From contig NZ_MPPL01000001.1 of the NCBI RefSeq assembly GCF_001911425.1, positions 166,414 through 219,293 on the forward strand: a stretch of DNA of 52,880 bases, read 5' to 3'. The DNA comes from Mucilaginibacter polytrichastri (GTDB taxonomy: Bacteria > Bacteroidota > Bacteroidia > Sphingobacteriales > Sphingobacteriaceae). Below are positions 25,217 through 34,345 of this stretch, piece by piece (within the stretch, counting starts at the first letter, position 1; the number at the start of each line of letters is the position of its first letter). The notes under the pieces are model-generated. The model saw only the letters and a list, made by a program, of their open reading frames with translations, was not told the origin of the DNA and did no database searches. A program made the translations under genes and the position numbers.

Positions 25217-27712
25217 TTAGTTGTTATTTGGCATACCGCCTTGGTCACCTTGTTTAAGGTCATCATTGTTAACGCCTTTTTTCTGGTTTTGCGCACCGTA
25301 AGTGATCTTGCCGAAGTTGTAGGTAAACGAAATACCGAATGACCGGATTGGGTAAGATATTTTCTGGCTTTGGTTGAACCCGTTACCGTTGATCTTAGAA
25401 TCAAGGATCAGGTATTTCTGGAATGGCGACAATGCATTCAGACCCAAAGTGAATTTCTTTGCAATAATGTCTTTCTTAACACCAAAGCCAAACAGGTTAA
25501 ATGCCGGGTTAGTACCTTGTATGGTACGGCGTGGCGAGTTAAACACACCAAAGCCTTCAATAGCTAAACCACCTTTTAATGCTAATGATGCGCTTAAAAA
25601 AGCATTATAGTTATAGTAAACTCCGCTGCCGGTTTGCTGTGCAGATTGTGCTGCATTTGCCTGCGGATTATAAGTATAAGCATTAATGTTACCGCGGAGG
25701 GTTAAGATTTTAATAGGGTTAACAGAACCGAAGAAGCTTGTACCCCAAGAGTTGTTGGTACCAATGTTTTGATAATCGGTACGGGTTACTATGCGGCCCA
25801 GATCCGGATCAAGGATAGATGAGGCAATACCCTCTATCAGATCATTAGTGTGTTTGTAATAAACCGAGAAGTTAACTACAGAGCTTTTTATAAAGGTGGT
25901 ATAACCCAGCTCTACACTCTGCGTAATTTCTGGTGATAGGGTAGGGTTACCTTCTGTCTGGTTATCGGGGTTAGCCTTGTTGATAAACGGGTTCAGGAAG
26001 GTTAAGCTTGGCCGCTGGATACGTTTGTTGTAGGTAAGCTTTAATGTTTGTGTAGGCGTAAGCGCTTTCGACAATATGAAGCTTGGTACAAAAGTAGTGT
26101 ATGAGTTTTTAAACGGCTGTAAACTTGGCTGTGTAGCATTGTTTGGGTCGCCGGTAATTTGGGTGTTCTCTACACGGCCGCCAACTTGTAACGTATAACT
26201 TTTTGGCAGGGTAAAGCTTAATACAGTATAACCTGCGTAAACATCCTGGTTATAATCGTACAGGTAAGATGCGGTATCGTTAGGTAAAAACGGACCTTGG
26301 TTTAAGATCTGCCTGTCCACTTCCGAAGTGCTGTTTAAACGGCGGAAGATACTTTTACCACCGGCTTCTAACTTAATGTTTTTGCCAATTGGCAGTGTAT
26401 AATCTGCCTGAAGGGTGTATTCGTCGTTTTTACCGTCGTTACTACCCATTTGGTTAGGCGTTTGGCTAATGTAAGCAGCTGCAACATTGCTGTACAGGGT
26501 AGAGTAATCGGTATTAATTTTGCTATGGCTCCACTGGCCTGCAAAGCTTAACTCTTCGTCTTTTAATTTAAACTTGTGGGTATAACCGGCATTCCAGTCA
26601 AAACCACCAAAGCTGCCTTTGCTGTAGTTGGTACTGTTATAGTTGGGGCTATTTGTAAAGCTGCTGTTGGTGGCCATAGATTGGCCGTGTATATTCATAC
26701 CGCCGCCATTAAGCCTGAAACTTGATGTGATGCTGTTAAACTCATTAACATCATAGCCGGCAGTTACCGAACCGATGGTACCATAACGTTTGGTTTTTGA
26801 AGTTGAATTTTGAGCGCGTACTAAGGTGCCGGCTGTACTGTTAAAATCAACCAGCGATGTTTGCGGCCATGCAAAGTTGGTACCTACGTTGGCAGCCAGG
26901 CTAAAGCGGTTATGTTTATAGTTAACGTTTACGTTACCATTGTTTTGGCGGGTACCTACACCACCACTCACCGAACCATTTAAGCCCGATACATCGCGGC
27001 TTTTGGTAATAATATTGATGATACCACCAGAGCCTTCTGCATCGTATTTTGCAGAGGGAGAGGTAATAACCTCAATGCTTTTAATCTGATCGGCAGGGAT
27101 GGTACGCAATACGTCGGCCAAGCTGGTTGACAATGCGCCCGATGGTTTGCCGTTAATTAATACACGTACGTTTTGGTCGCCGCGTAAAGATACGTTACCA
27201 TCCAAATCAACCGATACCAATGGCACCTTGCGCAAAATGTCTGTAGCATTACCACCGCTTGATGTTAAATCTTTTTCGGCATTGAAAACGATTTTATCAA
27301 TCTTGTTTTCAATAATTGGTGCCTGTCCGGTTACCACAACTTCTTTCAAAGCCTTGGCACCTGGCGATACCACAATATTACCCAGGTTTTTATCGGGTTT
27401 AGAGCCGGTGGTTAATACCGGGTCAATTACCTTGGTTGGGTAACCGATGTAGCTAACCGCAATTTTATAGTTGCCGGGTTTAATATCGAGTTTAAAACCA
27501 CCTTTAGAGTCGGTTAGTACGCCGTTAAGCGGTACTTTACCACCACTGCGAAAAATGCTTACGGTAGCATAATCAAGCGGTTTGCCCGAAAGGGAGTCGA
27601 TTACGGTACCAGAAATACGGCCGGTAATAGTCGATCCGCCGCCTGCACCCATTTGGGCCTTGGCAGTTATCACACTACAGAATATTGTAAAAAGTAAAAG
27701 TATTCGTTTCAT
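25217..27712 (-). CDS. TonB-dependent-receptor-like outer-membrane beta-barrel protein
   Basis: This 831-residue protein has a signal peptide (LLLFTIFCSVITAKAQ), a carboxypeptidase-regulatory-like domain (about residues 30-110: GTVIDSLSGKPLDYATVSIF), a plug domain (VVVTGQAPIIENKIDKIVF; VLINGKPSGALST; SIEVITSPSAKYDAEGSGG), and a long barrel of the PF14905 outer-membrane type ending near FGISFTYNFGKI. Such proteins import large ligands with TonB or act without it. There is no SusD partner, so glycan uptake is not indicated. The tail after the barrel (KKGVNNDDLKQGDQGGMPNN) is polar. Confidence 0.9.
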   Translation of the reverse strand: MKRILLLFTIFCSVITAKAQMGAGGGSTITGRISGTVIDSLSGKPLDYATVSIFRSGGKVPLNGVLTDSKGGFKLDIKPGNYKIAVSYIGYPTKVIDPVLTTGSKPDKNLGNIVVSPGAKALKEVVVTGQAPIIENKIDKIVFNAEKDLTSSGGNATDILRKVPLVSVDLDGNVSLRGDQNVRVLINGKPSGALSTSLADVLRTIPADQIKSIEVITSPSAKYDAEGSGGIINIITKSRDVSGLNGSVSGGVGTRQNNGNVNVNYKHNRFSLAANVGTNFAWPQTSLVDFNSTAGTLVRAQNSTSKTKRYGTIGSVTAGYDVNEFNSITSSFRLNGGGMNIHGQSMATNSSFTNSPNYNSTNYSKGSFGGFDWNAGYTHKFKLKDEELSFAGQWSHSKINTDYSTLYSNVAAAYISQTPNQMGSNDGKNDEYTLQADYTLPIGKNIKLEAGGKSIFRRLNSTSEVDRQILNQGPFLPNDTASYLYDYNQDVYAGYTVLSFTLPKSYTLQVGGRVENTQITGDPNNATQPSLQPFKNSYTTFVPSFILSKALTPTQTLKLTYNKRIQRPSLTFLNPFINKANPDNQTEGNPTLSPEITQSVELGYTTFIKSSVVNFSVYYKHTNDLIEGIASSILDPDLGRIVTRTDYQNIGTNNSWGTSFFGSVNPIKILTLRGNINAYTYNPQANAAQSAQQTGSGVYYNYNAFLSASLALKGGLAIEGFGVFNSPRRTIQGTNPAFNLFGFGVKKDIIAKKFTLGLNALSPFQKYLILDSKINGNGFNQSQKISYPIRSFGISFTYNFGKITYGAQNQKKGVNNDDLKQGDQGGMPNNN

Positions 27713-27862
27713 TTATTAATGATTTTGGAGATTAGAGGCGAAAATAATTTAAATGTTACAGGTGATTTGGAGAAATTGGTAAATGCTGGCAAGGATGACA
27801 GAATTGTTACAAATAGATGTGTGTAAGTAACACATTGAGGGTGAGGTTTAAGGCCATAAAAT

Positions 27863-27942
27863 GTCAATTGCGAGGTGCGATGCAATCCCAAACATACAGA
27901 GCAGATCTGCTTATCGGGGATTGCTTCATACCTCGCAATTAC
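27863..27942. repeat. Dispersed repeat, GTCATTGCGAGG type, complete copy
   Basis: Ends GTCAATTGCGAGGTGCGATG and the inverted partner ATTGCTTCATACCTCGCAAT pair over about 25 bases. The loop contains CAAACATACAGAGCAGATC. A half copy lies at 45997-46024. It fills most of the otherwise empty gap between leuS and the barrel gene. Confidence 0.65.
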
Positions 27943-27989
27943 GGATTTGAAGCTGAATGCCTTAATTCTTGTAGCTTGTTTCTCGCAGC

Positions 27990-30866
27990 TTAAACTACCA
28001 TATTTACAATTCTACCTTTAACAACAATTACCTTTTTAGGGGCTTTGCCATCAAGATAGCGTTGTACATCGGCGTTGGCCAAAACAAATGCCTCGGTATC
28101 TTTAACATCCAGCGAAAGCGGGATGTTGAGGTTCATTTTGGTTTTACCATTGATAGAGATCGGGTAAGCAAAATCATCTTCGATCAGATACTCCGGGTTA
28201 AATTTAGGGTAGGCAGCATACGATAAAGTACCGGCCGGGTTACCCAATTGTACCCAAAGCTCCTCGCAAATGTGTGGTGCGTATGATGACAGGATTACAA
28301 CCATATCCTGAAGAATGGCACGTTTGTTACATTTTAAATCCGTCAGTTCGTTAACCGCAATCATGAAACTGGATACTGAAGTATTGAACGAGAAGCGTTC
28401 GATATCCTCTTCCACTTTACGAATGATCTTGTGCAGTGCTTTAAGTTCGGCTTTGGTTGGGGCTTCGTTGGCTACGGTAAACTCCCATTGATCGTTGTGG
28501 AACAATCTCCAGAACTTACGCAGGAATTTGAACACCCCCTCGATACCGTTTGTATTCCAGGGCTTGCTTTGCTCCAAGGGGCCTAAGAACATCTCGTACA
28601 TCCGCAGGGTATCGGCGCCGTAACGCTCGATAATGTCATCAGGGTTTACAACGTTGAATTTAGATTTCGACATCTTTTCAACCTCAACACCGCAGATGTA
28701 TTTGCCGTTCTCTAAAATAAATTCGGCAGTCTCATATTCGGTGCGCCATTTTTTGAATTTATCCAGATCAAGAATTTCGTTGGTAACGATGTTTACATCA
28801 ACATGTAATGGAGTTGTTTTATACTGATCTTTTAATCCATGAGATACATAGGTATTAGTCGGACGACCCTCTTCATCTACCAAACGGTAAACGAAGTTTG
28901 ATCTACCCTGGATCATTCCCTGGTTAATCAATTTCTTGAAAGGTTCTTCTTCAACAACCTTACCTATATCTTTCAAGAATTTATTCCAGAAACGGCTGTA
29001 CAACAAGTGCCCGGTTGCATGCTCAGAACCACCGATATACAGGTCGACATCTTTCCAGTATTCAATCGCTTCTTTCGATGCAAATTCGGTTTCGTTGTGG
29101 GCATCCATGTAGCGGTACCAGTACCAGCTGCTACCAGCCCAACCTGGCATGGTGCTTAGTTCGTATGAGAATGCTTCACCCTGGCCCGCTCCAGAGGAGA
29201 GGGTATAATGCCAATCTGCAGCGCGGGCCAAAGGTGGCTCGCCGCTTTCGGTTGGCAGGTATTTATCAACCTCGGGCAGTAAAAGCGGTAATTCGCTTTC
29301 GCTGATTAAGTGAGGCAGGTTATCTTTAAAATAAACCGGAACAGGCTCTCCCCAATAACGCTGGCGGCCAAAAATAGCATCGCGCATACGGAAGTTAACG
29401 CGTGCTTTACCGGCGCCCACTTCTTCCAATTTAGCAATTACTGCTGCGGTTGCCTCTTTATATTCCAGGCCGTTAATGAAATCAGAATTGATGTATTTCC
29501 CTTCCTTAGTAGGGTCGGCTTCTACCTCAATATTCTGGATGTCCATGATAGGCACAATCGGCAAATTGTAGTGCTTGGCAAACAAATAATCGCGCTGATC
29601 GCCGGATGGAACGGCCATTACTGCACCTGTACCATAGCCAGCCAATACGTAATCGGCAATCCATAACTGGATCTTTTCGCCGTTTAGCGGGTTCAATACG
29701 TAGCTGCCGGTAAATGCGCCCGATACTGTTTTGGTATCGGCCATACGGTCGAGCTCCGATTTCTTTTTGGTTTGGGCGATGTAGGCTTCAACCGTAGCTT
29801 TTTGCTCAGGCGTAGTTAATTGAGAAACTAACTCATGCTCGGGTGCCAGTACTACGAAGGTTACTCCGAAAATGGTATCTACGCGGGTGGTGAAAACCTC
29901 GATATAAGCCTCACCCCAGCCCTCTCCAGAGGAGAGGGAGGAAGAATCTTTAGTCGAGTTAGCCCCCTCTCCGGAGGAGAGGGTTGGGGTGAGGCCAAAC
30001 TTTACGCTTGCACCCACACTCTTGCCTATCCAGTTGCGCTGCATTTCTTTCAGCGGTTCGGGCCAGTCAATGGTGTCCAGGCCTTGCAGTAAACGCTCGG
30101 CGTATGCGGTAATGCGCATGCTCCATTGCATCATTTTCTTTTGCTCAACAGGGTAGCCGCCGCGCTCAGAGAAGCCGTCTTTTACCTCGTCATTTGCCAA
30201 TACAGTACCTAAAGCGGCACACCAGTTTACGGTGCTTTCGCGCAGGTAGGTAAGACGATATTTTAATAATTCTTTTTGTTGCTCTTCACTGGTAAATGCT
30301 TTCCAATCATCGGCGGTAAAGGTTAAAACCTCCTCGTCGCTCGCAGCGTTGATGCCTTTTGAGCCATGTTTTTCAAAGTGCTCAGCCAGCGTGGTAATCG
30401 CCTCTGCTTTGTCGGCAGCTTTGTTATACCACGAGTTAAACAGTTCCATAAAAATCCACTGCGTCCACTTATAATAGTCGGGCGAACTGGTGCGCACTTC
30501 GCGGCTCCAGTCGAACGAGAAACCAATCTGGTCTAACTGGCGGCGGTAGGTGGCAATGTTATCTTCGGTGGTAATGGCAGGGTGCTGGCCGGTTTGTATG
30601 GCATATTGCTCGGCCGGTAAACCAAACGAATCATACCCCATGGGGTGTAAAACGTTAAAGCCTTTGAGCCTTTTATAGCGTGCAAAAATATCAGAAGCAA
30701 TATAACCCAGTGGGTGGCCAACATGCAGCCCTGCACCCGAAGGATAAGGGAACATGTCCATCACATAGTACTTTGGCTTAGGCGAAAGGTTGTCGGCTTT
30801 AAATGTTTGATGGTCGGCCCAAAACTGCTGCCACTTTTTCTCGATGTCTTTAAACTGATAATCCAT
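27990..30866 (-). CDS. leuS: Leucyl-tRNA synthetase with two repeat-derived insertions
   Basis: This 958-residue class I enzyme charges tRNA-Leu. Signature motifs are present: HIGH as HVGHPLGY (about residue 47) and KMSKS in [12 protein letters not shown], with the CP1 editing domain between them and an anticodon-binding C terminus. Residues 291-320 ([11 protein letters not shown] ... SSGEGWGEA) come from a 90-bp palindromic repeat inserted in frame at the edge of the editing domain, just after [11 protein letters not shown] second, half insertion occurs near residues 555-565 ([10 protein letters not shown]). All catalytic motifs are intact, so the enzyme is presumably active. It is the only leuS seen in the window. 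Confidence 0.97.
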   Translation of the reverse strand: MDYQFKDIEKKWQQFWADHQTFKADNLSPKPKYYVMDMFPYPSGAGLHVGHPLGYIASDIFARYKRLKGFNVLHPMGYDSFGLPAEQYAIQTGQHPAITTEDNIATYRRQLDQIGFSFDWSREVRTSSPDYYKWTQWIFMELFNSWYNKAADKAEAITTLAEHFEKHGSKGINAASDEEVLTFTADDWKAFTSEEQQKELLKYRLTYLRESTVNWCAALGTVLANDEVKDGFSERGGYPVEQKKMMQWSMRITAYAERLLQGLDTIDWPEPLKEMQRNWIGKSVGASVKFGLTPTLSSGEGANSTKDSSSLSSGEGWGEAYIEVFTTRVDTIFGVTFVVLAPEHELVSQLTTPEQKATVEAYIAQTKKKSELDRMADTKTVSGAFTGSYVLNPLNGEKIQLWIADYVLAGYGTGAVMAVPSGDQRDYLFAKHYNLPIVPIMDIQNIEVEADPTKEGKYINSDFINGLEYKEATAAVIAKLEEVGAGKARVNFRMRDAIFGRQRYWGEPVPVYFKDNLPHLISESELPLLLPEVDKYLPTESGEPPLARAADWHYTLSSGAGQGEAFSYELSTMPGWAGSSWYWYRYMDAHNETEFASKEAIEYWKDVDLYIGGSEHATGHLLYSRFWNKFLKDIGKVVEEEPFKKLINQGMIQGRSNFVYRLVDEEGRPTNTYVSHGLKDQYKTTPLHVDVNIVTNEILDLDKFKKWRTEYETAEFILENGKYICGVEVEKMSKSKFNVVNPDDIIERYGADTLRMYEMFLGPLEQSKPWNTNGIEGVFKFLRKFWRLFHNDQWEFTVANEAPTKAELKALHKIIRKVEEDIERFSFNTSVSSFMIAVNELTDLKCNKRAILQDMVVILSSYAPHICEELWVQLGNPAGTLSYAAYPKFNPEYLIEDDFAYPISINGKTKMNLNIPLSLDVKDTEAFVLANADVQRYLDGKAPKKVIVVKGRIVNMVV
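29173..29203. repeat. Half copy of the palindromic repeat inside leuS
   Basis: 27 of 31 positions match the half element at 29908-29938, and it lies in the same leuS reading frame, giving [10 protein letters not shown] against [10 protein letters not shown]. The inverted second half is absent. Confidence 0.75.
29907..29996. repeat. Complete 90-bp palindromic repeat inserted in leuS
   Basis: The two outer ends are inverted copies of GCCTCACCCCARCCCTCTCC, each followed by a short inverted GGAGAGGG, with a unique centre (AAGAATCTTTAGTCGAGTT). The length is a multiple of three and the leuS frame has no stop in it. Because the ends are inverted, the unit resembles a tiny MITE. Confidence 0.85.
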
Positions 30867-31003
30867 TATTGCAAACGCTATAAAAAAATGCGATTGCGAA
30901 TTTAAGAAAAATGACGGCTTATATAATAGACTTTGCTTATTACTTACACTTAAGCAGTTGGTTAGTTGTTTTATTAAGCTGTAAATAAGTATTATTGTTG
31001 TAC

Positions 31004-32254
31004 ATGAAACGCTTATTATCCAACCTTACCTTCCAGGTTATTATTGCTATTATACTCGGTATTATAGTAGGGCTTTATTTTAAACCTTTTGCCCCTATAG
31101 CGCAAACCATTAGTAAAGTATTTATCAGCATGATTACCATGCTTATTGCACCCATTATTTTCTTTGTGATAGTGCTTGGCATATCGGGCATGAGCGACAT
31201 GAAAAAGGTGGGCAGGGTAGGTGGCAAGGCGCTTTTATATTTCGAAGTGGTAACCACCTTTGCCTTAGTAATTGGTGTAACCGTGGCCAACCTTATTAAA
31301 CCCGGCGCAAACTTTGTTAGCCCGGCCAACATGGATACCGCCAAACTTGCACAATACGAAAAGCAAGCCAGTGAAATGCATTGGGGCGACTTTTTTACGC
31401 ACATTGTACCCGGCAACGTATTTGAAGCTTTTGCCAAAGGCGACATCTTACAAATCTTATTTTTCGCTGTATTATTCGGCTACGGGTTAAGCAAAATGGG
31501 CGAGGCAGGGCAAAGCGTAATCAGTTTGTTTGATAAACTGCAAAAGGTTTTCTTCAATATTATGCACATTGTGATGAAGCTGGCACCGGTTGGGGCTTTT
31601 GGCGGTATGGCCTATACCATTAGTACGTATGGTATTAAAACCCTTAAGCCATTAGCCATGCTGATGGGATCGGTTTACCTTACTATGGCCCTGTTTATTT
31701 TTGTGGTGCTTAACTTAATTTGTTACCTGTTTAAATTTAGCCTGTGGCAATATCTTAAATTCATCAGGCAGGAAATATTGATTGTGCTGGGTACTTCATC
31801 GTCAGAACCGGCACTGCCCTTAATGATGGATAAGATGGAAAAGTTTGGCTGCTCCAAATCTGTAGTGGGCCTGGTGATCCCTACCGGTTATTCCTTTAAT
31901 TTGGATGGTACCACCATTTACCTGTCTATGTCGGTTATATTTTTGGCGCAGGTATTTAATATCCCGCTTTCTCTGGGGCAGGAACTTACCATTATTGGTA
32001 TCCTGATGATTACCTCCAAAGGTGCAGCAGGCGTAACCGGCAGCGGCTTTATTGTGCTCACATCTACCCTGGCAGCCATAAAAGTGATCCCGGTAGAAGG
32101 TGTCGCCATTTTACTGGGGGTGGACAGGTTTATGTCAGAATCGCGGGCTATTACCAATGTAATTGGCAACGGCATAGCAAGTGTGGTAATTGCCAAAAGC
32201 GAAAAAGAATTTGACGAGGCGAAGTACCAGGCGGCTATAAGTGGAGGGAAGTGA
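31004..32254 (+). CDS. Dicarboxylate/amino acid:cation symporter
   Basis: This 416-residue inner-membrane carrier of the DAACS family (GltP/DctA) takes up C4-dicarboxylates or glutamate/aspartate with protons or sodium. The family signature lies in [19 protein letters not shown] (serine-rich hairpin 1 stretch), then [15 protein letters not shown] (transmembrane 7 NMDGT-like motif), then the second hairpin [17 protein letters not shown] and the helix 8 motif [19 protein letters not shown] chose ATG 31004 over TTG 30995. It lies opposite leuS across a 137-base gap. Confidence 0.92.
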   Translation: MKRLLSNLTFQVIIAIILGIIVGLYFKPFAPIAQTISKVFISMITMLIAPIIFFVIVLGISGMSDMKKVGRVGGKALLYFEVVTTFALVIGVTVANLIKPGANFVSPANMDTAKLAQYEKQASEMHWGDFFTHIVPGNVFEAFAKGDILQILFFAVLFGYGLSKMGEAGQSVISLFDKLQKVFFNIMHIVMKLAPVGAFGGMAYTISTYGIKTLKPLAMLMGSVYLTMALFIFVVLNLICYLFKFSLWQYLKFIRQEILIVLGTSSSEPALPLMMDKMEKFGCSKSVVGLVIPTGYSFNLDGTTIYLSMSVIFLAQVFNIPLSLGQELTIIGILMITSKGAAGVTGSGFIVLTSTLAAIKVIPVEGVAILLGVDRFMSESRAITNVIGNGIASVVIAKSEKEFDEAKYQAAISGGK

Positions 32255-32271
32255 TTTTTGGGAGTTATAAA

Positions 32272-32619
32272 ATGAATTACATTATTAAAATCAATAATAT
32301 AACTTTTCACAATGGTTATTCTTTAGATCTTGAATTTCCTATAAAGGAGGTGTTGCAGATTAACTCTGTTGTTATTGTATTGATAGAATCCCCTTTTGAA
32401 ATTATTTATAACAGTAATGTTTTTGCATTTAGTGTAACCGGTAATTTTTTGTGGAGAATTGGGCATGTAAAGCTTTATGATAAGAGTTCAACCGATTGCC
32501 CATACGTTGGCTCAATAGTCAATAATGACAGTGAGTTAGTATTATTTAATTGGTGCGATACAGCAGTTGTAATAAATCCACTAACAGGCGAGGTAATCCG
32601 CACTTATCAAACTAAATAA
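32272..32619 (+). CDS. Hypothetical protein, 115 residues
   Basis: This small protein (MNYIIKINNITFHNGYSLDL) is rich in beta-strand patterns. The ending TAVVINPLTGEVIRTYQTK resembles a single PQQ/WD-like blade. It starts 17 bases after the symporter stop; an in-frame GTG at 32251 would overlap the symporter stop. I do not recognise the family. It has no signal peptide. It could be a single-domain immunity-like or sensor protein, but nothing nearby supports either. Confidence 0.65.
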   Translation: MNYIIKINNITFHNGYSLDLEFPIKEVLQINSVVIVLIESPFEIIYNSNVFAFSVTGNFLWRIGHVKLYDKSSTDCPYVGSIVNNDSELVLFNWCDTAVVINPLTGEVIRTYQTK

Positions 32620-32644
32620 TATCTAAATACCGTCCCCATGCATT

Positions 32645-32744
32645 ATGCCCCTATGGACCACCTGTTTGTAGCCAGATAGGATTGTGCTTTTTGCGCCGAA
32701 GATGCTACCCTTTTAGTCGAATGATAGGTAGCCCTACGGGGCAT
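32645..32744. repeat. Dispersed repeat with ATGCCCC inverted ends
   Basis: ATGCCCC at 32645 and GGGGCAT at 32738-32744 bound a 100-bp unit containing CCACCTGTTTGTAGCCAGAT. A second structured stretch (32766-32850, with AGGGATTGCAGCGG and GAAGGCAATGCC) follows. The remaining sequence up to the sucD promoter (to 33086) shows no gene. Confidence 0.5.
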
Positions 32745-33086
32745 GAACCAATGGGCGTTTGCATTAGGGATTGCAGCGGATACCAGCCTCGCGCGTAATG
32801 CCTGCAGGCGTATGAGCGTAAAGCCCGGGCCGAAGGCAATGCCATTATTAAGTGAGTGGTTGAGTAGTTGATTCGTGAGTGGTTGGCAATCGTAACATAC
32901 TTATGCGAAAAAACCTTTCACTATCAACATAGGTGCTAATACGATTATTTCCCAAATACTACCATGCGACTGGGCGCTATTTATTAATATAAAATCCGCA
33001 TGACCCCATAAATCACCATTTAACAATAACCTAATAAATCACCAAATTTTAACCATAATTGTTGCAAAGAGATTACCCAAAAATAA

Positions 33087-33117
33087 TTTGACTTTATAGT
33101 CAATAACTTTAGCTTTG
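33087..33117 (+). promoter_or_regulatory. sucD promoter, full -33 and -7
   Basis: TTTG at 33087-33090 is followed after exactly 19 bases by TAGCTTTG (33110-33117), an ideal Bacteroidetes vegetative promoter. The predicted transcript start is about 33121, leaving a leader of about 18 bases before ATG 33139. Confidence 0.85.
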
Positions 33118-33138
33118 CCACAGTAAAAGAAAAAAACC

Positions 33139-34017
33139 ATGAGCGTTCTCGTAAATAAAGATTCAAAAGTTATAGTACAGGGTTTTACCGGTAACGAAGG
33201 TACCTACCATGCCTCGCAAATGATTGAGTACGGAACCCAGTTGGTTGGCGGTGTAACGCCGGGCAAAGGTGGCCAGAAACACTTAGATAAGCCGGTATTT
33301 AATACCGTACAAGATGCTGTTGACCAAACCGGTGCCGATGTATCTATCATATTTGTACCTCCTGCTTTTGCAGCCGATGCCATTATGGAAGCCGCTGCTG
33401 CTGGTATTAAAGTAATTGTTTGTATTACCGAAGGTATCCCAACGAAGGATATGATTGCGGTTAAAGAATATTTGACGGATAAAGATAGCCGTTTAATTGG
33501 CCCTAATTGCCCGGGTATTATTACTGCCGACGAAGCTAAAATTGGTATTATGCCAGGCTTTATCTTCAAAAAAGGCAACGTTGGTGTGGTTTCAAAATCT
33601 GGCACGTTAACTTACGAAGCCGTTGACCAGGTTGTTAAAGCTGGTTTAGGTATCACTACCGCTATCGGTATTGGTGGCGACCCGATTATAGGTACACCTA
33701 CCAAAGAAGCAGTTGAGTTATTAATGAATGACCCAGATACACACGGTATCATCATGATTGGTGAAATTGGTGGTGGTATGGAAGCAGAAGCTGCCCTATG
33801 GATTAAAGAGCATGGTACTAAACCTGTGGTAGGCTTCATCGCCGGCCAAACTGCGCCTCCGGGCCGCCGTATGGGCCACGCCGGTGCTATTGTTGGTGGT
33901 ACAGATGATACTGCTGCTGCCAAAATGAAAATTATGGCCGAGTGCGGGATCCGCGTTGTAGAATCACCTGCCGAAATTGGCGCTGCCATGGCAGAAGAAC
34001 TGGCTAAATTAGCTTAA
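33139..34017 (+). CDS. sucD: Succinate-CoA ligase, alpha subunit
   Basis: This 292-residue subunit of the TCA-cycle enzyme converts succinyl-CoA to succinate with formation of ATP or GTP. The N-terminal CoA-binding Rossmann domain is seen in [20 protein letters not shown], and the phosphohistidine loop in [21 protein letters not shown]. The beta subunit (sucC) is not adjacent, as is common in Bacteroidetes. It has an ideal promoter upstream and a terminator downstream, so it is a single-gene unit. Confidence 0.96.
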   Translation: MSVLVNKDSKVIVQGFTGNEGTYHASQMIEYGTQLVGGVTPGKGGQKHLDKPVFNTVQDAVDQTGADVSIIFVPPAFAADAIMEAAAAGIKVIVCITEGIPTKDMIAVKEYLTDKDSRLIGPNCPGIITADEAKIGIMPGFIFKKGNVGVVSKSGTLTYEAVDQVVKAGLGITTAIGIGGDPIIGTPTKEAVELLMNDPDTHGIIMIGEIGGGMEAEAALWIKEHGTKPVVGFIAGQTAPPGRRMGHAGAIVGGTDDTAAAKMKIMAECGIRVVESPAEIGAAMAEELAKLA

Positions 34018-34065
34018 GCATTACAAGCAAGAGTAAGGAATAAAGACCTGATCTTTAAATTATAG

Positions 34066-34097
34066 AAACTCCTGGTCCATTGGACCGGGAGTTTTTT
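34066..34097 (+). terminator. sucD terminator
   Basis: AAACTCCTGGTCCA (34066-34079) pairs with TGGACCGGGAGTTT (34081-34094) with one wobble, followed by a run of T residues. Confidence 0.8.
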
Positions 34098-34147
34098 TGT
34101 TTGTCAGAGTCTTAATTTACAGGATTTAGGAATCTAAGAAATGCTAT

Positions 34148-34198
34148 TCCCCTCCTTGGGGGGGGCATGTGTGGCTGTGCGTTGGCAGGGGTGGGTTC
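34148..34198. repeat. G/C-rich palindrome-derived repeat
   Basis: CCCCTCCTTGGGGGGGG followed by GGCAGGGGTGGGTTCTT resembles, in degenerate form, the design of the DUF559-type palindromes. It lies upstream of the serine hydrolase gene. Confidence 0.4.
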
Positions 34199-34345
34199 TT
34201 TAGGACAAGAAGTTGTATTTACTCTTCACTCATCCAATCCATAATCTTTATTTCAACCTATCAAAAATATTCGTTGTCCATTTTTGCCTGCTTTTTAAAT
34301 CAAATCAAAATAATCTGTATTTTAAAGCACCGCAATTTACTGGTC

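Noticed and set aside
24652..25404. A long frame that extends rlmH by 93 residues
   Set aside because: The extra part overlaps the outer-membrane gene and its terminator; RlmH proteins are about 157 residues, matching ATG 25125.
29835..30092. Plus-strand frame across the leuS repeat
   Set aside because: It is the antisense reading of leuS and mostly translates the palindromic repeat.
34169..34345. N-terminal extension of the serine hydrolase
   Set aside because: It would place 59 residues ahead of a clear signal peptide; ATG 34346 is the natural start.
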